Assembly (NCBI RefSeq): GCF_004375085.3
Contig: NZ_SNAQ03000006.1
Span: forward strand, 62,001-126,000
Reading direction: 5' to 3'
Origin: Lewinella sp. W8
Lineage (GTDB): Bacteria > Bacteroidota > Bacteroidia > Chitinophagales > Saprospiraceae
Length of the DNA stretch: 64,000 bases
In this document: in pieces, positions 25,244 to 33,296 of the stretch
Layout: every line of letters begins with the position of its first letter
How positions within the stretch are numbered: the first letter of the stretch is position 1
Notes under the pieces: generated by a model
What the model was told of the DNA's origin: nothing
Database searches by the model: none
What the model saw: the letters and a program-made list of their open reading frames with translations, nothing else
Position numbers and translations under genes: made by a program

Positions 25244-26815
25244 TCAGCTTTGGCGAAGCAGAGCGGGCCAATCTTTGCCCATCAGGTCATCCGGAGCGGG
25301 CATTCGACCGGCCACCATCAGTTCCGCGATGGCCGCCGTATCCGTATCCCGCTTGACCCCCAAAACGGCCTGTACGTGATCGCCCTTCAGGTAGAAAGCC
25401 AAGAAGGGCCCCTCTCCGGGCGTGCCGTCAAGGAGAATATTGTCGTAATCACTGCCGTGACCTATGTAGCGGAAATTCACGCCCTGCTGGTTGGACCAGA
25501 AGTAGGGAATCATGGTATAGGGAACGTTTGCTCCGGCCATGTTACGCCCCGCAACGCGGCCCTGCTGGGCTGCCACCTTCCAGTGTTCAATCCGCTGGGC
25601 TCCTTCCCGGTCCGGGTATCGCGCAATATCGCCCGCGACGTAAGTATCGGCCACGTTGGCCCGCAGGTGACCATCGACCGTCACGCCGCCGTCGGCGTCT
25701 GCCGCCAAACCCTGAAGGTAATCGGTGGCCGGAGTAACACCGATGCCGATGATCACCGCCCGAGCGGATAGGGTTTCTCCACTCTCCAGGACCACCTGTT
25801 CTACCGCACCATTGCCGAGGAGGGAATTAACCTGCTGGCCCAGGTGAAACTTTACGCCCGCCTCTTCGTGCAGTTGGCGCACGTACTGCCCTACCTGTTT
25901 GCCGAAGATTTTTTCAAAGGGAATGGATTCCGGAGCGACCACGCTGACCCTGGCGCCACGTTTGCTGAAGCTCATCGCGGCCTCGAGTCCGATGAAGCTG
26001 CCGCCAATGATCACCACTTCCGTTTCTTCCCCGACCACCGATTTGGCCGCTTCGGCGTCGGTAGCCCGGCGAAGGAGAAACACATTATCCAGTTCAGCCC
26101 CCGGCACGGGAAGTTCCCGCGGCGTTCCGCCCGTGGCGAGCAGGACCTTATCGTAAGTCAATTTGTCGCCTCCCCTTAAGTTGATGACTTTCTCCTGCAC
26201 GTCAAGCGTTTGCACGACACTGTTGAGACGGAGTTCCACTCCCCGGGAAGCATAAAATTCCTCCGTTTGCAGCGGAAGGTCCGCGGCCGATTTACCTCCT
26301 TCCAGCTGCGCTTTGCTTACGTGCGTCCGGTCGTAGGGCGGCAGGGCTTCCGCACTGATCAAGGTGATGGACCCCTTAGCGTCGTTTTCCCGAATTCCCA
26401 GCACGGCGTTGAGTGCCGCAATTCCTCCACCGACGATGGCGTAGGTTACGTGATTCGTATTTTCTGGCGAGGCCGCAGGTGCAGCGTGCTCGGGTTCGGC
26501 CGTGGGCGTGGTGGAAACCTGGATGGCGTCTCCCTCAATCCTCACCGGGTAGGTCTTGAGGCCATCCCTACCGGGCGCCTCCAGCTGGGTACCGTGACGA
26601 ACGTCAAAACAGGCGTGGTGAAAGGGGCAACGCAAGCGGTGCCCCGACAGGGCTCCATTGTGCAAGGGTAACCCGAAGTGGCTACAGGAATTCTCCACCG
26701 CGTACACTTCACCGTCAACGTTGGTCAGTAAGATCGACTTTTCGTCGATTTCCACCTGATGCATGTGGCCGGGTGGTAACTGGGAAAGCTTGAATACGGG
26801 GGTAAAAGAATCCAT
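25244..26815 (-). CDS. Rieske-FAD oxidoreductase, AIFM3-like
   Basis: 523 aa from ATG 26815 (MDSFTPVFKLSQLPPG). The N-terminal Rieske [2Fe-2S] domain has both ligand pairs: Cys44-x-His46 (CSHFG) and Cys63-x-x-His66 (CPFHHACFD). Two Rossmann folds follow for FAD and NAD(P)H: YAIVGGGIAALNAVLGIREN and EVVIIGGSFIGLEAAMSFSKRGA. A C-terminal dimerisation domain ends the protein. The order matches apoptosis-inducing factor 3-like and ferredoxin-reductase-like proteins that pass electrons from NAD(P)H to the cluster. It lies tail-to-tail with the FMN protein gene, with about 30 bp between. The electron acceptor is unknown. Confidence 0.92.
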   Translation of the reverse strand: MDSFTPVFKLSQLPPGHMHQVEIDEKSILLTNVDGEVYAVENSCSHFGLPLHNGALSGHRLRCPFHHACFDVRHGTQLEAPGRDGLKTYPVRIEGDAIQVSTTPTAEPEHAAPAASPENTNHVTYAIVGGGIAALNAVLGIRENDAKGSITLISAEALPPYDRTHVSKAQLEGGKSAADLPLQTEEFYASRGVELRLNSVVQTLDVQEKVINLRGGDKLTYDKVLLATGGTPRELPVPGAELDNVFLLRRATDAEAAKSVVGEETEVVIIGGSFIGLEAAMSFSKRGARVSVVAPESIPFEKIFGKQVGQYVRQLHEEAGVKFHLGQQVNSLLGNGAVEQVVLESGETLSARAVIIGIGVTPATDYLQGLAADADGGVTVDGHLRANVADTYVAGDIARYPDREGAQRIEHWKVAAQQGRVAGRNMAGANVPYTMIPYFWSNQQGVNFRYIGHGSDYDNILLDGTPGEGPFLAFYLKGDHVQAVLGVKRDTDTAAIAELMVAGRMPAPDDLMGKDWPALLRQS

Positions 26816-27100
26816 TTGGAGAAATTGTTTTCTTCCTAATTGATTCCGGGGCAAAGGTGTTCACTTCATGCGCATGATTACGTTGAAGGTATCGATTCCA
26901 TTTACCCCTGGCTGCGGCCAGCCTCAGCTTAGCGGGGTATTTCGATAGACCAGGTGTAGACGCTGCCCCAAGTCCCATGAACGGAATAGCAAGGGATCCG
27001 GTGGGGAATTCAAATTACATTTAAGAATATGTCTTTCCGGCAAATGTTGCTTCCGTGAGGGGGCGTTGAAGCCCGAGCTTTGTGTCACACGACAAACAGC

Positions 27101-27646
27101 ATGAAGCCTTTCCTCCTACTATTCGTTCTTTTAAGTTTTCTCGGACTGTCCGCCAGTCTCTACTCCCAAAGAACTGTAATGCCGACACCATCGACCTTTC
27201 GGGGAGCCTCCGTCAATGGTCCGATTAGCGGATATTTTCATCACCTTGACTCCACGGGGTTATACTACGCTCAGACTCAGGATGACCTGAGAAAAGTCTC
27301 TTCTCTCCGGCGGGTACCCCTTCATGAAGTCCAGTCGCTTGGACTGAGAAAACGCGGCAGCGTTGGTAAGGGTATCGGCATAGGAATTTTGGCGGGGATC
27401 GGCACCGCCATCGTGGCGGGGCAGCTGACGGGTAAGCCATCCCGAGAATGCGGATCCAGCTTTTTGAGCCTGGGGCCCTGCAGTCGTGGAGATATGACCA
27501 CCCTGTATATTCTTCCTTCGACCCTTTTGGGCACGCTGATTGGTGGCAGTATTGGTGGAGGGCGAAGAACCATCACCTTCGGAGGGCACAGCAACCGCCT
27601 GAAAGACCAGGAAGCCATCCTCCAGAAATTCGCCTACCCACATTAA
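27101..27646 (+). CDS. Secreted protein of unknown function with Gly-rich segments
   Basis: 181 aa from ATG 27101, which opens a clear signal peptide (MKPFLLLFVLLSFLGLSASL). The middle contains a glycine-rich hydrophobic stretch (GKGIGIGILAGIGTAIVAG, about residues 92-110) and a second one (GTLIGGSIGGG, about 147-157), suggesting a membrane-inserting glycine-zipper pair. Four Cys-containing residues are limited to the loop between them. The early part resembles domains that read a stored parameter and compare it, but no family is recognised. Neighbouring regions are non-coding on both sides. Confidence 0.6.
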   Translation: MKPFLLLFVLLSFLGLSASLYSQRTVMPTPSTFRGASVNGPISGYFHHLDSTGLYYAQTQDDLRKVSSLRRVPLHEVQSLGLRKRGSVGKGIGIGILAGIGTAIVAGQLTGKPSRECGSSFLSLGPCSRGDMTTLYILPSTLLGTLIGGSIGGGRRTITFGGHSNRLKDQEAILQKFAYPH

Positions 27647-28177
27647 TTAACTGTCATGCTATTTTTTGGGCGCGGGCGCAGGTTGCCACTTTTGCCCTTT
27701 ACTCGGGCCGTGCGTTGCCCGTTACCTTCTCTCTCTGCACCTGCGCACCGCCGCCCTTTTGCTTAGCGTGACACCCACAATTGCTCGTAGGTGTTTCCTT
27801 TCCCCGAAAGGAAACCGAATCAGACTGAGATAACTAAAGGACCTTCCGCTAAAGAATGTGACAAATCGATCTTGTTCAATCTTACTTTCTTTGATGGTGT
27901 GGTCGCCTTTCGGGGAAAGGCGACACCAAGCACTTATCCATAGGGTGGGTGATTTGGACCTTCAGGTGATCATTACTATTAATACGCCCGAAACCTAAAC
28001 ATTTAGACTTCAATATTACTGGACACAATTTAGCCTCTAAAAGGGGTATAACGCTAAAGCCATCCCACACATCATTAACTTACAACCCTAGTGTTTTTTT
28101 ATCTTGTGGGGGTTCGATGAAGTGGCGGCAAACCGGGGAATTATTTCGGCAGTAGCAGTCATTAAAGGACTGCCACT
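27647..28177. other. 531-bp intergenic region holding two related perfect hairpins
   Basis: Hairpin A: GTTTCCTTTC-CCC-GAAAGGAAAC (27793-27815). Hairpin B: GTCGCCTTTC-GGG-GAAAGGCGAC (27902-27924). Both have perfect 10-bp stems with 3-nt loops. GCACCTGCG occurs at 27737-27745. The rest is AT-rich with no convincing gene. Confidence 0.6.
27793..27924. repeat. Pair of 10-bp stem, 3-nt loop palindromes
   Basis: Stem bases differ by paired (compensatory) changes: GTTTCCTTTC in one and GTCGCCTTTC in the other, each with its exact complement after the loop. A third member, TCGCCTTTC-GCC-GAAAGGCGA, lies at 52108-52128. Conserved structure with changed sequence suggests the fold matters. Confidence 0.7.
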
Positions 28178-29197
28178 ATGCCCCCAGTGAATTTTCAAGA
28201 TTCCTTCTTTCACCAACTCCGGAACCGCTTTAAAGACAAAAAATCTTTGGCGGAGGCCGTCCGGGAGGCCCTGGACATCAGCATTGACGGAGCCTACCGA
28301 CGGATTTCGGGACGCTCCAATCTCCAAATCGACGAACTACTTACGTTGGCGCGTGCCTTCAACGTGCACCTGCCGGGCGGTAGTGACGGTGAAGTACGCT
28401 TCCGGTTCAACAACCGCAACCGGTCCATCGGCAGTCCCGCCGATTACATTGATCAGCTGGAGGAGCAACTTAAATTGGTGCACAGTTGGCCGGATAAGCA
28501 ACTCTACTACGCAACCCCCGATCTCCCCTTCCTCTACGAATTGATGTCGCCCAACCTGATGGCCTTTAAGCTCTACATCTTCGGGGTTACTAGCTGGGGA
28601 TTCCAAGAGTGGAAGAATAAGCCCTTCAGCCTCCGGTTGATCGACCCGGCCGTGCTGGACAAGGCCAGAGCGATCAGCAATTACGCCTACCGGGTTCCCA
28701 GTAAAGAAATATGGTCTTCCGGCCTCCTGAACGCCACCCTCAGTCAGCTGGAATACATGGCGATGGTCAGCAAATTTTCGGAGAAAGAACTGCCCTTTAC
28801 CATCCTTGATGAGGTCTCCAGTATCGTGGACCATCTCGAGCAAATGGCCCAGCACGGCGTAAAATTTGTTCCGGGCGAAGATCCAGGAAATTCTACGGTT
28901 CCCTTTTCCATCCACTATAATGAGCTGCTGTACATCAGCACGACCATTTCAATCAACTCTCCCCAGGCTTCCCTACTGTTTCTTTCCTTCATTACGCCCA
29001 ATTACCTCGTGACCACGGATCGCGAACTCGGCGAGGAGGTCCGAAACTGGTTTGAGGAACTGTTGGGAGAGGCCACCGAACTGGGCCAAAACACCAAAAA
29101 ACTTCGTGACTGGTACTTTAACCGCCTACGCGCCCAGATTGACAATACCCGACGGCGGCTGGAACTCCACCTGAATGTTTCCGATTCGTTGCTTTGA
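28178..29197 (+). CDS. Unknown protein with N-terminal HTH-like domain
   Basis: 339 aa. The first ~70 residues (SLAEAVREALDISIDGAYRRISGRSNLQIDELLTLARAFNV) look like a helix-turn-helix of the Cro/C1 (XRE) type: about five short helices, the middle one reading SIDGAYRRISG. The remainder (80-339) is mixed alpha-helical with no recognised domain, rich in Trp/Tyr (TSWGFQEWKNKPF, LYYATPDLPFLYEL), and could be a sensor domain. No signal peptide. It is probably a Bacteroidota-specific transcriptional regulator. It is convergent with selD (48 bp between), and upstream is the long hairpin-containing intergenic region. Confidence 0.7.
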   Translation: MPPVNFQDSFFHQLRNRFKDKKSLAEAVREALDISIDGAYRRISGRSNLQIDELLTLARAFNVHLPGGSDGEVRFRFNNRNRSIGSPADYIDQLEEQLKLVHSWPDKQLYYATPDLPFLYELMSPNLMAFKLYIFGVTSWGFQEWKNKPFSLRLIDPAVLDKARAISNYAYRVPSKEIWSSGLLNATLSQLEYMAMVSKFSEKELPFTILDEVSSIVDHLEQMAQHGVKFVPGEDPGNSTVPFSIHYNELLYISTTISINSPQASLLFLSFITPNYLVTTDRELGEEVRNWFEELLGEATELGQNTKKLRDWYFNRLRAQIDNTRRRLELHLNVSDSLL

Positions 29198-29245
29198 TGG
29201 GACCAAGTCTGCCCTCAGCGAACGGAATTTCCGGTAACCTTAGCC

Positions 29246-30286
29246 CTATTCATTCACCACCACCAAAGTCTCCTTCTCCGCAACCTCCATCCGTCCCAGG
29301 GCCGTGACGGGGTGCCCCTCACGGGCACAGATGGCGATGAACTCCTCGGCGTGCTCGGGAGCTACGGCCGTCAGCAGGCCACCACTGGTTTGGGGATCCG
29401 CCAACAGCCACTTCTGGCGATCATTTTGTACGCTGACGGCGTGGCCGTAACTGGCCCAGTTTCGCTTGGTTCCACCGGGGATGCAGCCTTCATCCAGGTA
29501 GTAATCCAGGGTGGGTAAATCAATGAAGGGCACCTTATGCAGGTTTACGCTTGCCCGGGTATTGCTGGCCCGGCACATTTCGGTCAGGTGCCCCAGGAGG
29601 CCGAAGCCCGTTACGTCCGTCATGGCGTGAACGTAGGGTAAGCCGGCCAGGGTAACGCCGATCCGGTTGAGCCGGGTCATCTGCTCGGTGGCCAGGTGAG
29701 CGTCCGCTTCCCGGAGTTTCTTTTTCTTCTGGGCCGTGCTCAAAATGCCCACGCCCAGTGGCTTGGTCAGGAACAACAGGTCCCCCACCCGAGCGCCGCC
29801 GTTTTTTTTCAACTGGTCAATCTTTACCCGGCCGTTTACGGCCAGACCAAAGATGGGTTCCGGACTATCAATGCTGTGCCCTCCGGCCAGTGGAATGCCG
29901 GCATCGGCACAAGCTTGCCGGCCTCCCTCTACTACCTGGCCCGCGATTTCCGGGGGCAACTGGTTAATGGGCCAGCCCAGAATGGCGATGGCCATCATCG
30001 GCGTTCCTCCCATGGCGTAGACGTCGCTGATGGCGTTGGTGGCCGCAATGCGGCCAAAGGTCAGGGGATCATCCACGATGGGCATAAAGAAATCCGTCGT
30101 GCTGATCACGGCCGTTCCGTCCCCCAGGTCGTAGACCGCGGCATCGTCCCGCTCGCCGTTCCCGACCAGCAAACTGGGAAAAAACGGGCCGGAGGCCGTT
30201 TGTCCAAGGATGGTATCGAGTACGGCCGGGGCGATCTTACAGCCGCAGCCCGCGCCGTGAGAATATTCAGTCAATTTTACGTTCAT
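29246..30286 (-). CDS. selD: Selenide, water dikinase (selenophosphate synthase)
   Basis: 346 aa. The catalytic N-terminus reads [12 protein letters not shown], with Cys14 at the position that is Cys or selenocysteine in the family (TGC codon here) and Lys17. Also present are [67 protein letters not shown] and the C-terminal [10 protein letters not shown]. It makes selenophosphate from selenide and ATP. MnmH (45551-46579), which uses selenophosphate to make 2-selenouridine in tRNA, is in the same window. selD starts 48 bp after the prenyltransferase stop codon and may be read through from that operon. Confidence 0.97.
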   Translation of the reverse strand: MNVKLTEYSHGAGCGCKIAPAVLDTILGQTASGPFFPSLLVGNGERDDAAVYDLGDGTAVISTTDFFMPIVDDPLTFGRIAATNAISDVYAMGGTPMMAIAILGWPINQLPPEIAGQVVEGGRQACADAGIPLAGGHSIDSPEPIFGLAVNGRVKIDQLKKNGGARVGDLLFLTKPLGVGILSTAQKKKKLREADAHLATEQMTRLNRIGVTLAGLPYVHAMTDVTGFGLLGHLTEMCRASNTRASVNLHKVPFIDLPTLDYYLDEGCIPGGTKRNWASYGHAVSVQNDRQKWLLADPQTSGGLLTAVAPEHAEEFIAICAREGHPVTALGRMEVAEKETLVVVNE

Positions 30287-30334
30287 GGTACGTCGTTGAG
30301 CCAGTTTGGCTGTCGGTTGAGTAATGGATTCGGC

Positions 30335-31195
30335 CTAACCCAGCAGGGCGTAAATGATGTACACCCCGAAAAAAACCCGCCAGGTTCCCTGATAAAAGCG
30401 TGCAATGGAGCTTTGGTTCTCCAGGTCCGCGCCCCGGGCGTAAAAAAGGAAGAGGGCAATCATGGGCAGGTGGGCTAGCCCCAGACCGGTCTTCCCCAGC
30501 CAGAAACAGTAGCCGGTAACCCCCACCAGGGTGGCAAAAAGCAGCCGCGTGCCCCACCGGAACACCCAAGTACGGTTCTTGATCAGACTCAGGGTACGGA
30601 TGCCGTGGGCGGCATCTCCTTCCGTATCGGGCAAATCCTTGAACCAGGCGATCACCAGTCCGAAAATGAAGATGATGATCGTCAGCAATACCAGGGTGGT
30701 TTGCACCTGCGCTCCGCCGCCCAAAGCGGTCCGAAAGTGCAGGTACAGCAGTATGTTCACGATCAGCCCCCGCACCGCAATAATGCAAAAGGCGGCCCAG
30801 AAATGAAAGCGTTTCAGGCGAATTGGCGGCAGGCTGTAGGCCGTCCCCAGGGCCAGACTCAGGTAGACGGTGAGCGTCAGCCAGGGCCAATAAAGGAGTG
30901 CGGTTACCAGGGCTAAGGCCAGGGAAACCAACACAATAAGCCTGCCCGTTTGCACCGAATAGGCACCACTGGCCAGGGGTAAGTAGGGTTTATTGATCCG
31001 GTCAATGTCAATGTCCGTGAGCTGATTCAGTCCGGTGATGTACACGTTGGCCGCCAGGCAGCTTAACAGGCTCCAGCCCAGCAGCAGCCAGTCATGTTCG
31101 CCGACGGATCGAGCCGCCATCAGGTACAGCGCCAACAGCGACAGCGAGGTACCCACGACGGTATGCGCCCGGGCAAAACGGAGGAAGGTGATCAT
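30335..31195 (-). CDS. UbiA-family homogentisate prenyltransferase (VTE2-like)
   Basis: 286 aa with about nine hydrophobic segments. The first prenyl-diphosphate/Mg motif reads LNQLTDIDIDRINKPYLPLASG (Asn57, Asp61, Asp65); this extended form is typical of homogentisate phytyl/geranylgeranyl transferases. The second motif is KDLPDTEGDAAHGIRTL (Asp187, Asp190, Asp194). It would join an isoprenoid tail to homogentisate with loss of CO2, giving 2-methyl-6-prenyl-benzoquinol, the first committed step of tocopherol synthesis. Its start overlaps the upstream methyltransferase stop by 4 nt (ATGA), implying translational coupling. Other UbiA aromatic prenyltransferases are the alternative, but the neighbours favour this assignment. 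Confidence 0.85.
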   Translation of the reverse strand: MITFLRFARAHTVVGTSLSLLALYLMAARSVGEHDWLLLGWSLLSCLAANVYITGLNQLTDIDIDRINKPYLPLASGAYSVQTGRLIVLVSLALALVTALLYWPWLTLTVYLSLALGTAYSLPPIRLKRFHFWAAFCIIAVRGLIVNILLYLHFRTALGGGAQVQTTLVLLTIIIFIFGLVIAWFKDLPDTEGDAAHGIRTLSLIKNRTWVFRWGTRLLFATLVGVTGYCFWLGKTGLGLAHLPMIALFLFYARGADLENQSSIARFYQGTWRVFFGVYIIYALLG

Positions 31196-32046
31196 TCCGC
31201 GGACTTTTCGGCCCGCAAGACTCCGTAACGGATCGCTCCCGACCGGAAACCAGCCTTCATGTATTTCATCGCCCAGGCTCCGCGGATGGTGCCGATGCCC
31301 GCCCGGGCCAGCCCGGGCCAGTTGCGGGGGTCCAGTCCCGAACGGATCACGGCGCCCCAGAAGGGTTCCACGGCCGCGGACCAGTCGTCGGTTTCAATAT
31401 TCGTGAGTCCCCCGTTCCGGGCCGCCTTCGCCAGGGTGGGAATACTGACGAGGGGAGGCAGGTGGTAAAGTTGGCAAATCTTGGCCAGGGTCCGCCGGTC
31501 GTCGGTCGTCAGGCGAGGAGGCTCGGGCCGGTGGCACCAGGTGGCCATCAGCAGCTTTCCTCCGGGTTTTAACAGCCGGTAAAACAGTCGGAACAGCTCC
31601 TCTTTATCCTCCATGTGTTCGGCGGACTCCATGCTCCAGATGAGGTCAAACTGCCCGTCCTCGCTGGCGTTGAGGGTGTATACATCCTGAGCCCGGATGT
31701 CCAGGCGATCCTCCAGTCCGGCATCCGCGTTGAAGTGGCGGCCGTTTTCCGCCTGCACGGGACTCAGCGTGACGCCAAGTCCGCTCGACCCAGGATAGCG
31801 AATGGCCAGCACGCGGCTGCTGCCCCCTACCCCACAGCCGGCGTCGAGGAAACGGTCTACGGCCTCCGGGGCCTGCCCCCACCGCAGCAATTCGTCGATC
31901 ATGTCGATCTGTGCCCGCCGGTGATCCACCTTGCGCTCTCCCCGCGGACCGTAGTAGCCGTGGTGCATTTGTTCGCCCCAGGTGTTGAGCCACAGGGGGG
32001 TGGAATCGTCGTAGAAGGTGGAAATCCGTTGATTAAGGGAAGCCAA
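31192..32046 (-). CDS. Gamma-tocopherol methyltransferase-like enzyme (VTE4-like)
   Basis: 284 aa from a TTG start at 32046 (no nearer ATG keeps the domain intact). WGEQMHHGYYGP (23-34) and the AdoMet motif FLDAGCGVGGSSRVLA (66-81), followed by GVTLSPVQAE, are the signature of the gamma-tocopherol / MPBQ / sterol C-methyltransferase group. WSMESAEHMEDKEELFRLFYRLLKPGGKL follows in family order. In plants and cyanobacteria VTE4 methylates gamma- to alpha-tocopherol. The gene is 28 bp after the VTE3-like gene and overlaps the prenyltransferase start, so the three form an operon. The exact methyl-acceptor is inferred from context. Confidence 0.82.
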   Translation of the reverse strand: MASLNQRISTFYDDSTPLWLNTWGEQMHHGYYGPRGERKVDHRRAQIDMIDELLRWGQAPEAVDRFLDAGCGVGGSSRVLAIRYPGSSGLGVTLSPVQAENGRHFNADAGLEDRLDIRAQDVYTLNASEDGQFDLIWSMESAEHMEDKEELFRLFYRLLKPGGKLLMATWCHRPEPPRLTTDDRRTLAKICQLYHLPPLVSIPTLAKAARNGGLTNIETDDWSAAVEPFWGAVIRSGLDPRNWPGLARAGIGTIRGAWAMKYMKAGFRSGAIRYGVLRAEKSAE

Positions 32047-32074
32047 AAAAAGAGAATAATGCTCCGCCCGACGC

Positions 32075-33007
32075 CTAGCGCCGGCTGAGCCGGTTTACGA
32101 TGAATACGGCGGCCAGTACGCCCACGGCGGCCAGGGCAACTTTCTGGTGCTTGTTGAGCGGCTCGGGCTCGGCGTCGATGCCCCGCAGCGGAGCCGTAAC
32201 GGAGGCCAGTAGGGCCATGGGAATGAACAGGAAACCAGCGGCGGAGCCAACCAGCACCCTTCCGGCCAGCAGTGCACCCCGACCGAGGGTCATCCCCTCG
32301 GGGTTAGCGTCGACCAGACTGTGTTCCGGAGCTACCGGCACGTAATGGTTAGGGCTCTTACCCGGAGCGGGTTTGCGGCCGATGATGGCGATACCGTAGC
32401 GTTCGTTCCGCTGCCAGTGCGGCGCGACGTAGGTCCATTCCACATTCTTAAAGCCCGCCCGGTGGAAGTAATTGTGGTAATCATCTTCGGGTGGAAAGAG
32501 CATCCAGGTATTGGCCACGAACTTGCTAAAGGCATTACGGGGTTCGATGGGCCCGATGAGCATGGCCCAGCCCCCCGGTTTGATCACCCGGTAGGCTTCG
32601 TTGACGCCCCGCTGGGGATCGGGCCAGTATTCAATGGAGCCCGCCGAAACGTAACGGTCAAACTGATCGTCGGGGAAGGGTAGATTTTCCGCGTCTCCGA
32701 GGCGGAAGGAACAATTGGCCAGGGCCGCCTTTTCCCGGGCGTGGGACATCTGGTGAGGACTCTGATCCACGCAGGTCACGTTGCGGGCCGGGACCCTTCG
32801 CACGATGCCTTCGGTAGTAAATCCCGTCCCACTACCAACGTCAATGACGGTCAGATCTTCTTCATCCTCGGGGTCCCAGTAGCCCAAATCCAGCGCCTTT
32901 TCCCGCATGGACTCCGTCCAGAACAGGGGATTTACGAGCTTGTCATAGAACACCGACAAGTAGCGGTAGAACCAGTATGCTTCTCGTTTGTGTTGCATCA
33001 ATCGCAT
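32075..33007 (-). CDS. MPBQ/MSBQ methyltransferase-like enzyme with membrane anchor (VTE3-like)
   Basis: 310 aa. The whole catalytic part follows the plant VTE3 pattern: HKREAYWFYRYLSVFYDKLVNP at the start, motif I VIDVGSGTGFTTEGIV (54-69), VDQSPHQMSHAREK, LGDAENLPFPDDQFDRYVSAGS, EYWPDPQRGVNEAYRV, and MLFPPEDDY. Two C-terminal hydrophobic helices (about 247-274 and 288-305) anchor it, as in VTE3. VTE3 methylates 2-methyl-6-phytyl- and 2-methyl-6-solanesyl-benzoquinol. It is the first gene of the operon. The cyanobacterial enzyme for this step belongs to a different methyltransferase group, so the match to the plant/archaeal-like type is notable. Confidence 0.88.
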   Translation of the reverse strand: MRLMQHKREAYWFYRYLSVFYDKLVNPLFWTESMREKALDLGYWDPEDEEDLTVIDVGSGTGFTTEGIVRRVPARNVTCVDQSPHQMSHAREKAALANCSFRLGDAENLPFPDDQFDRYVSAGSIEYWPDPQRGVNEAYRVIKPGGWAMLIGPIEPRNAFSKFVANTWMLFPPEDDYHNYFHRAGFKNVEWTYVAPHWQRNERYGIAIIGRKPAPGKSPNHYVPVAPEHSLVDANPEGMTLGRGALLAGRVLVGSAAGFLFIPMALLASVTAPLRGIDAEPEPLNKHQKVALAAVGVLAAVFIVNRLSRR

Positions 33008-33296
33008 GGGAGGAGGTAATTTTTGGTATCGCGTAGAATAGCTGGGTTAAACAAATTGCTGAGAATCGGAAAGGATACCCAGCCTGGGGGCGTTTGGGTT
33101 AATGAATAAACGGTTGTTGTGGAGACAACGGTAAGATAATGCGGCATATGATTTGGGAGGAAGCAAAAACGAAAAACTCCGGAAAAAAGTCCTTCCCCCT
33201 GGGCAAACCTATGGGGGCTTAATGTACTTTACAGCGTAGATAGGAAACGGAGGTCACTTCACCGCCTCCACTCCGAACCAAAAAAAACTTCCCACC
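33008..33296. other. 289-bp divergent intergenic region between the quinol operon and ppk1
   Basis: It must hold promoters for both the VTE-like operon and ppk1. I see no exact TAnnTTTG on either strand; TACTTT at 33225-33230 is a weak candidate for ppk1. No RNA gene or strong hairpin was recognised. Confidence 0.35.
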
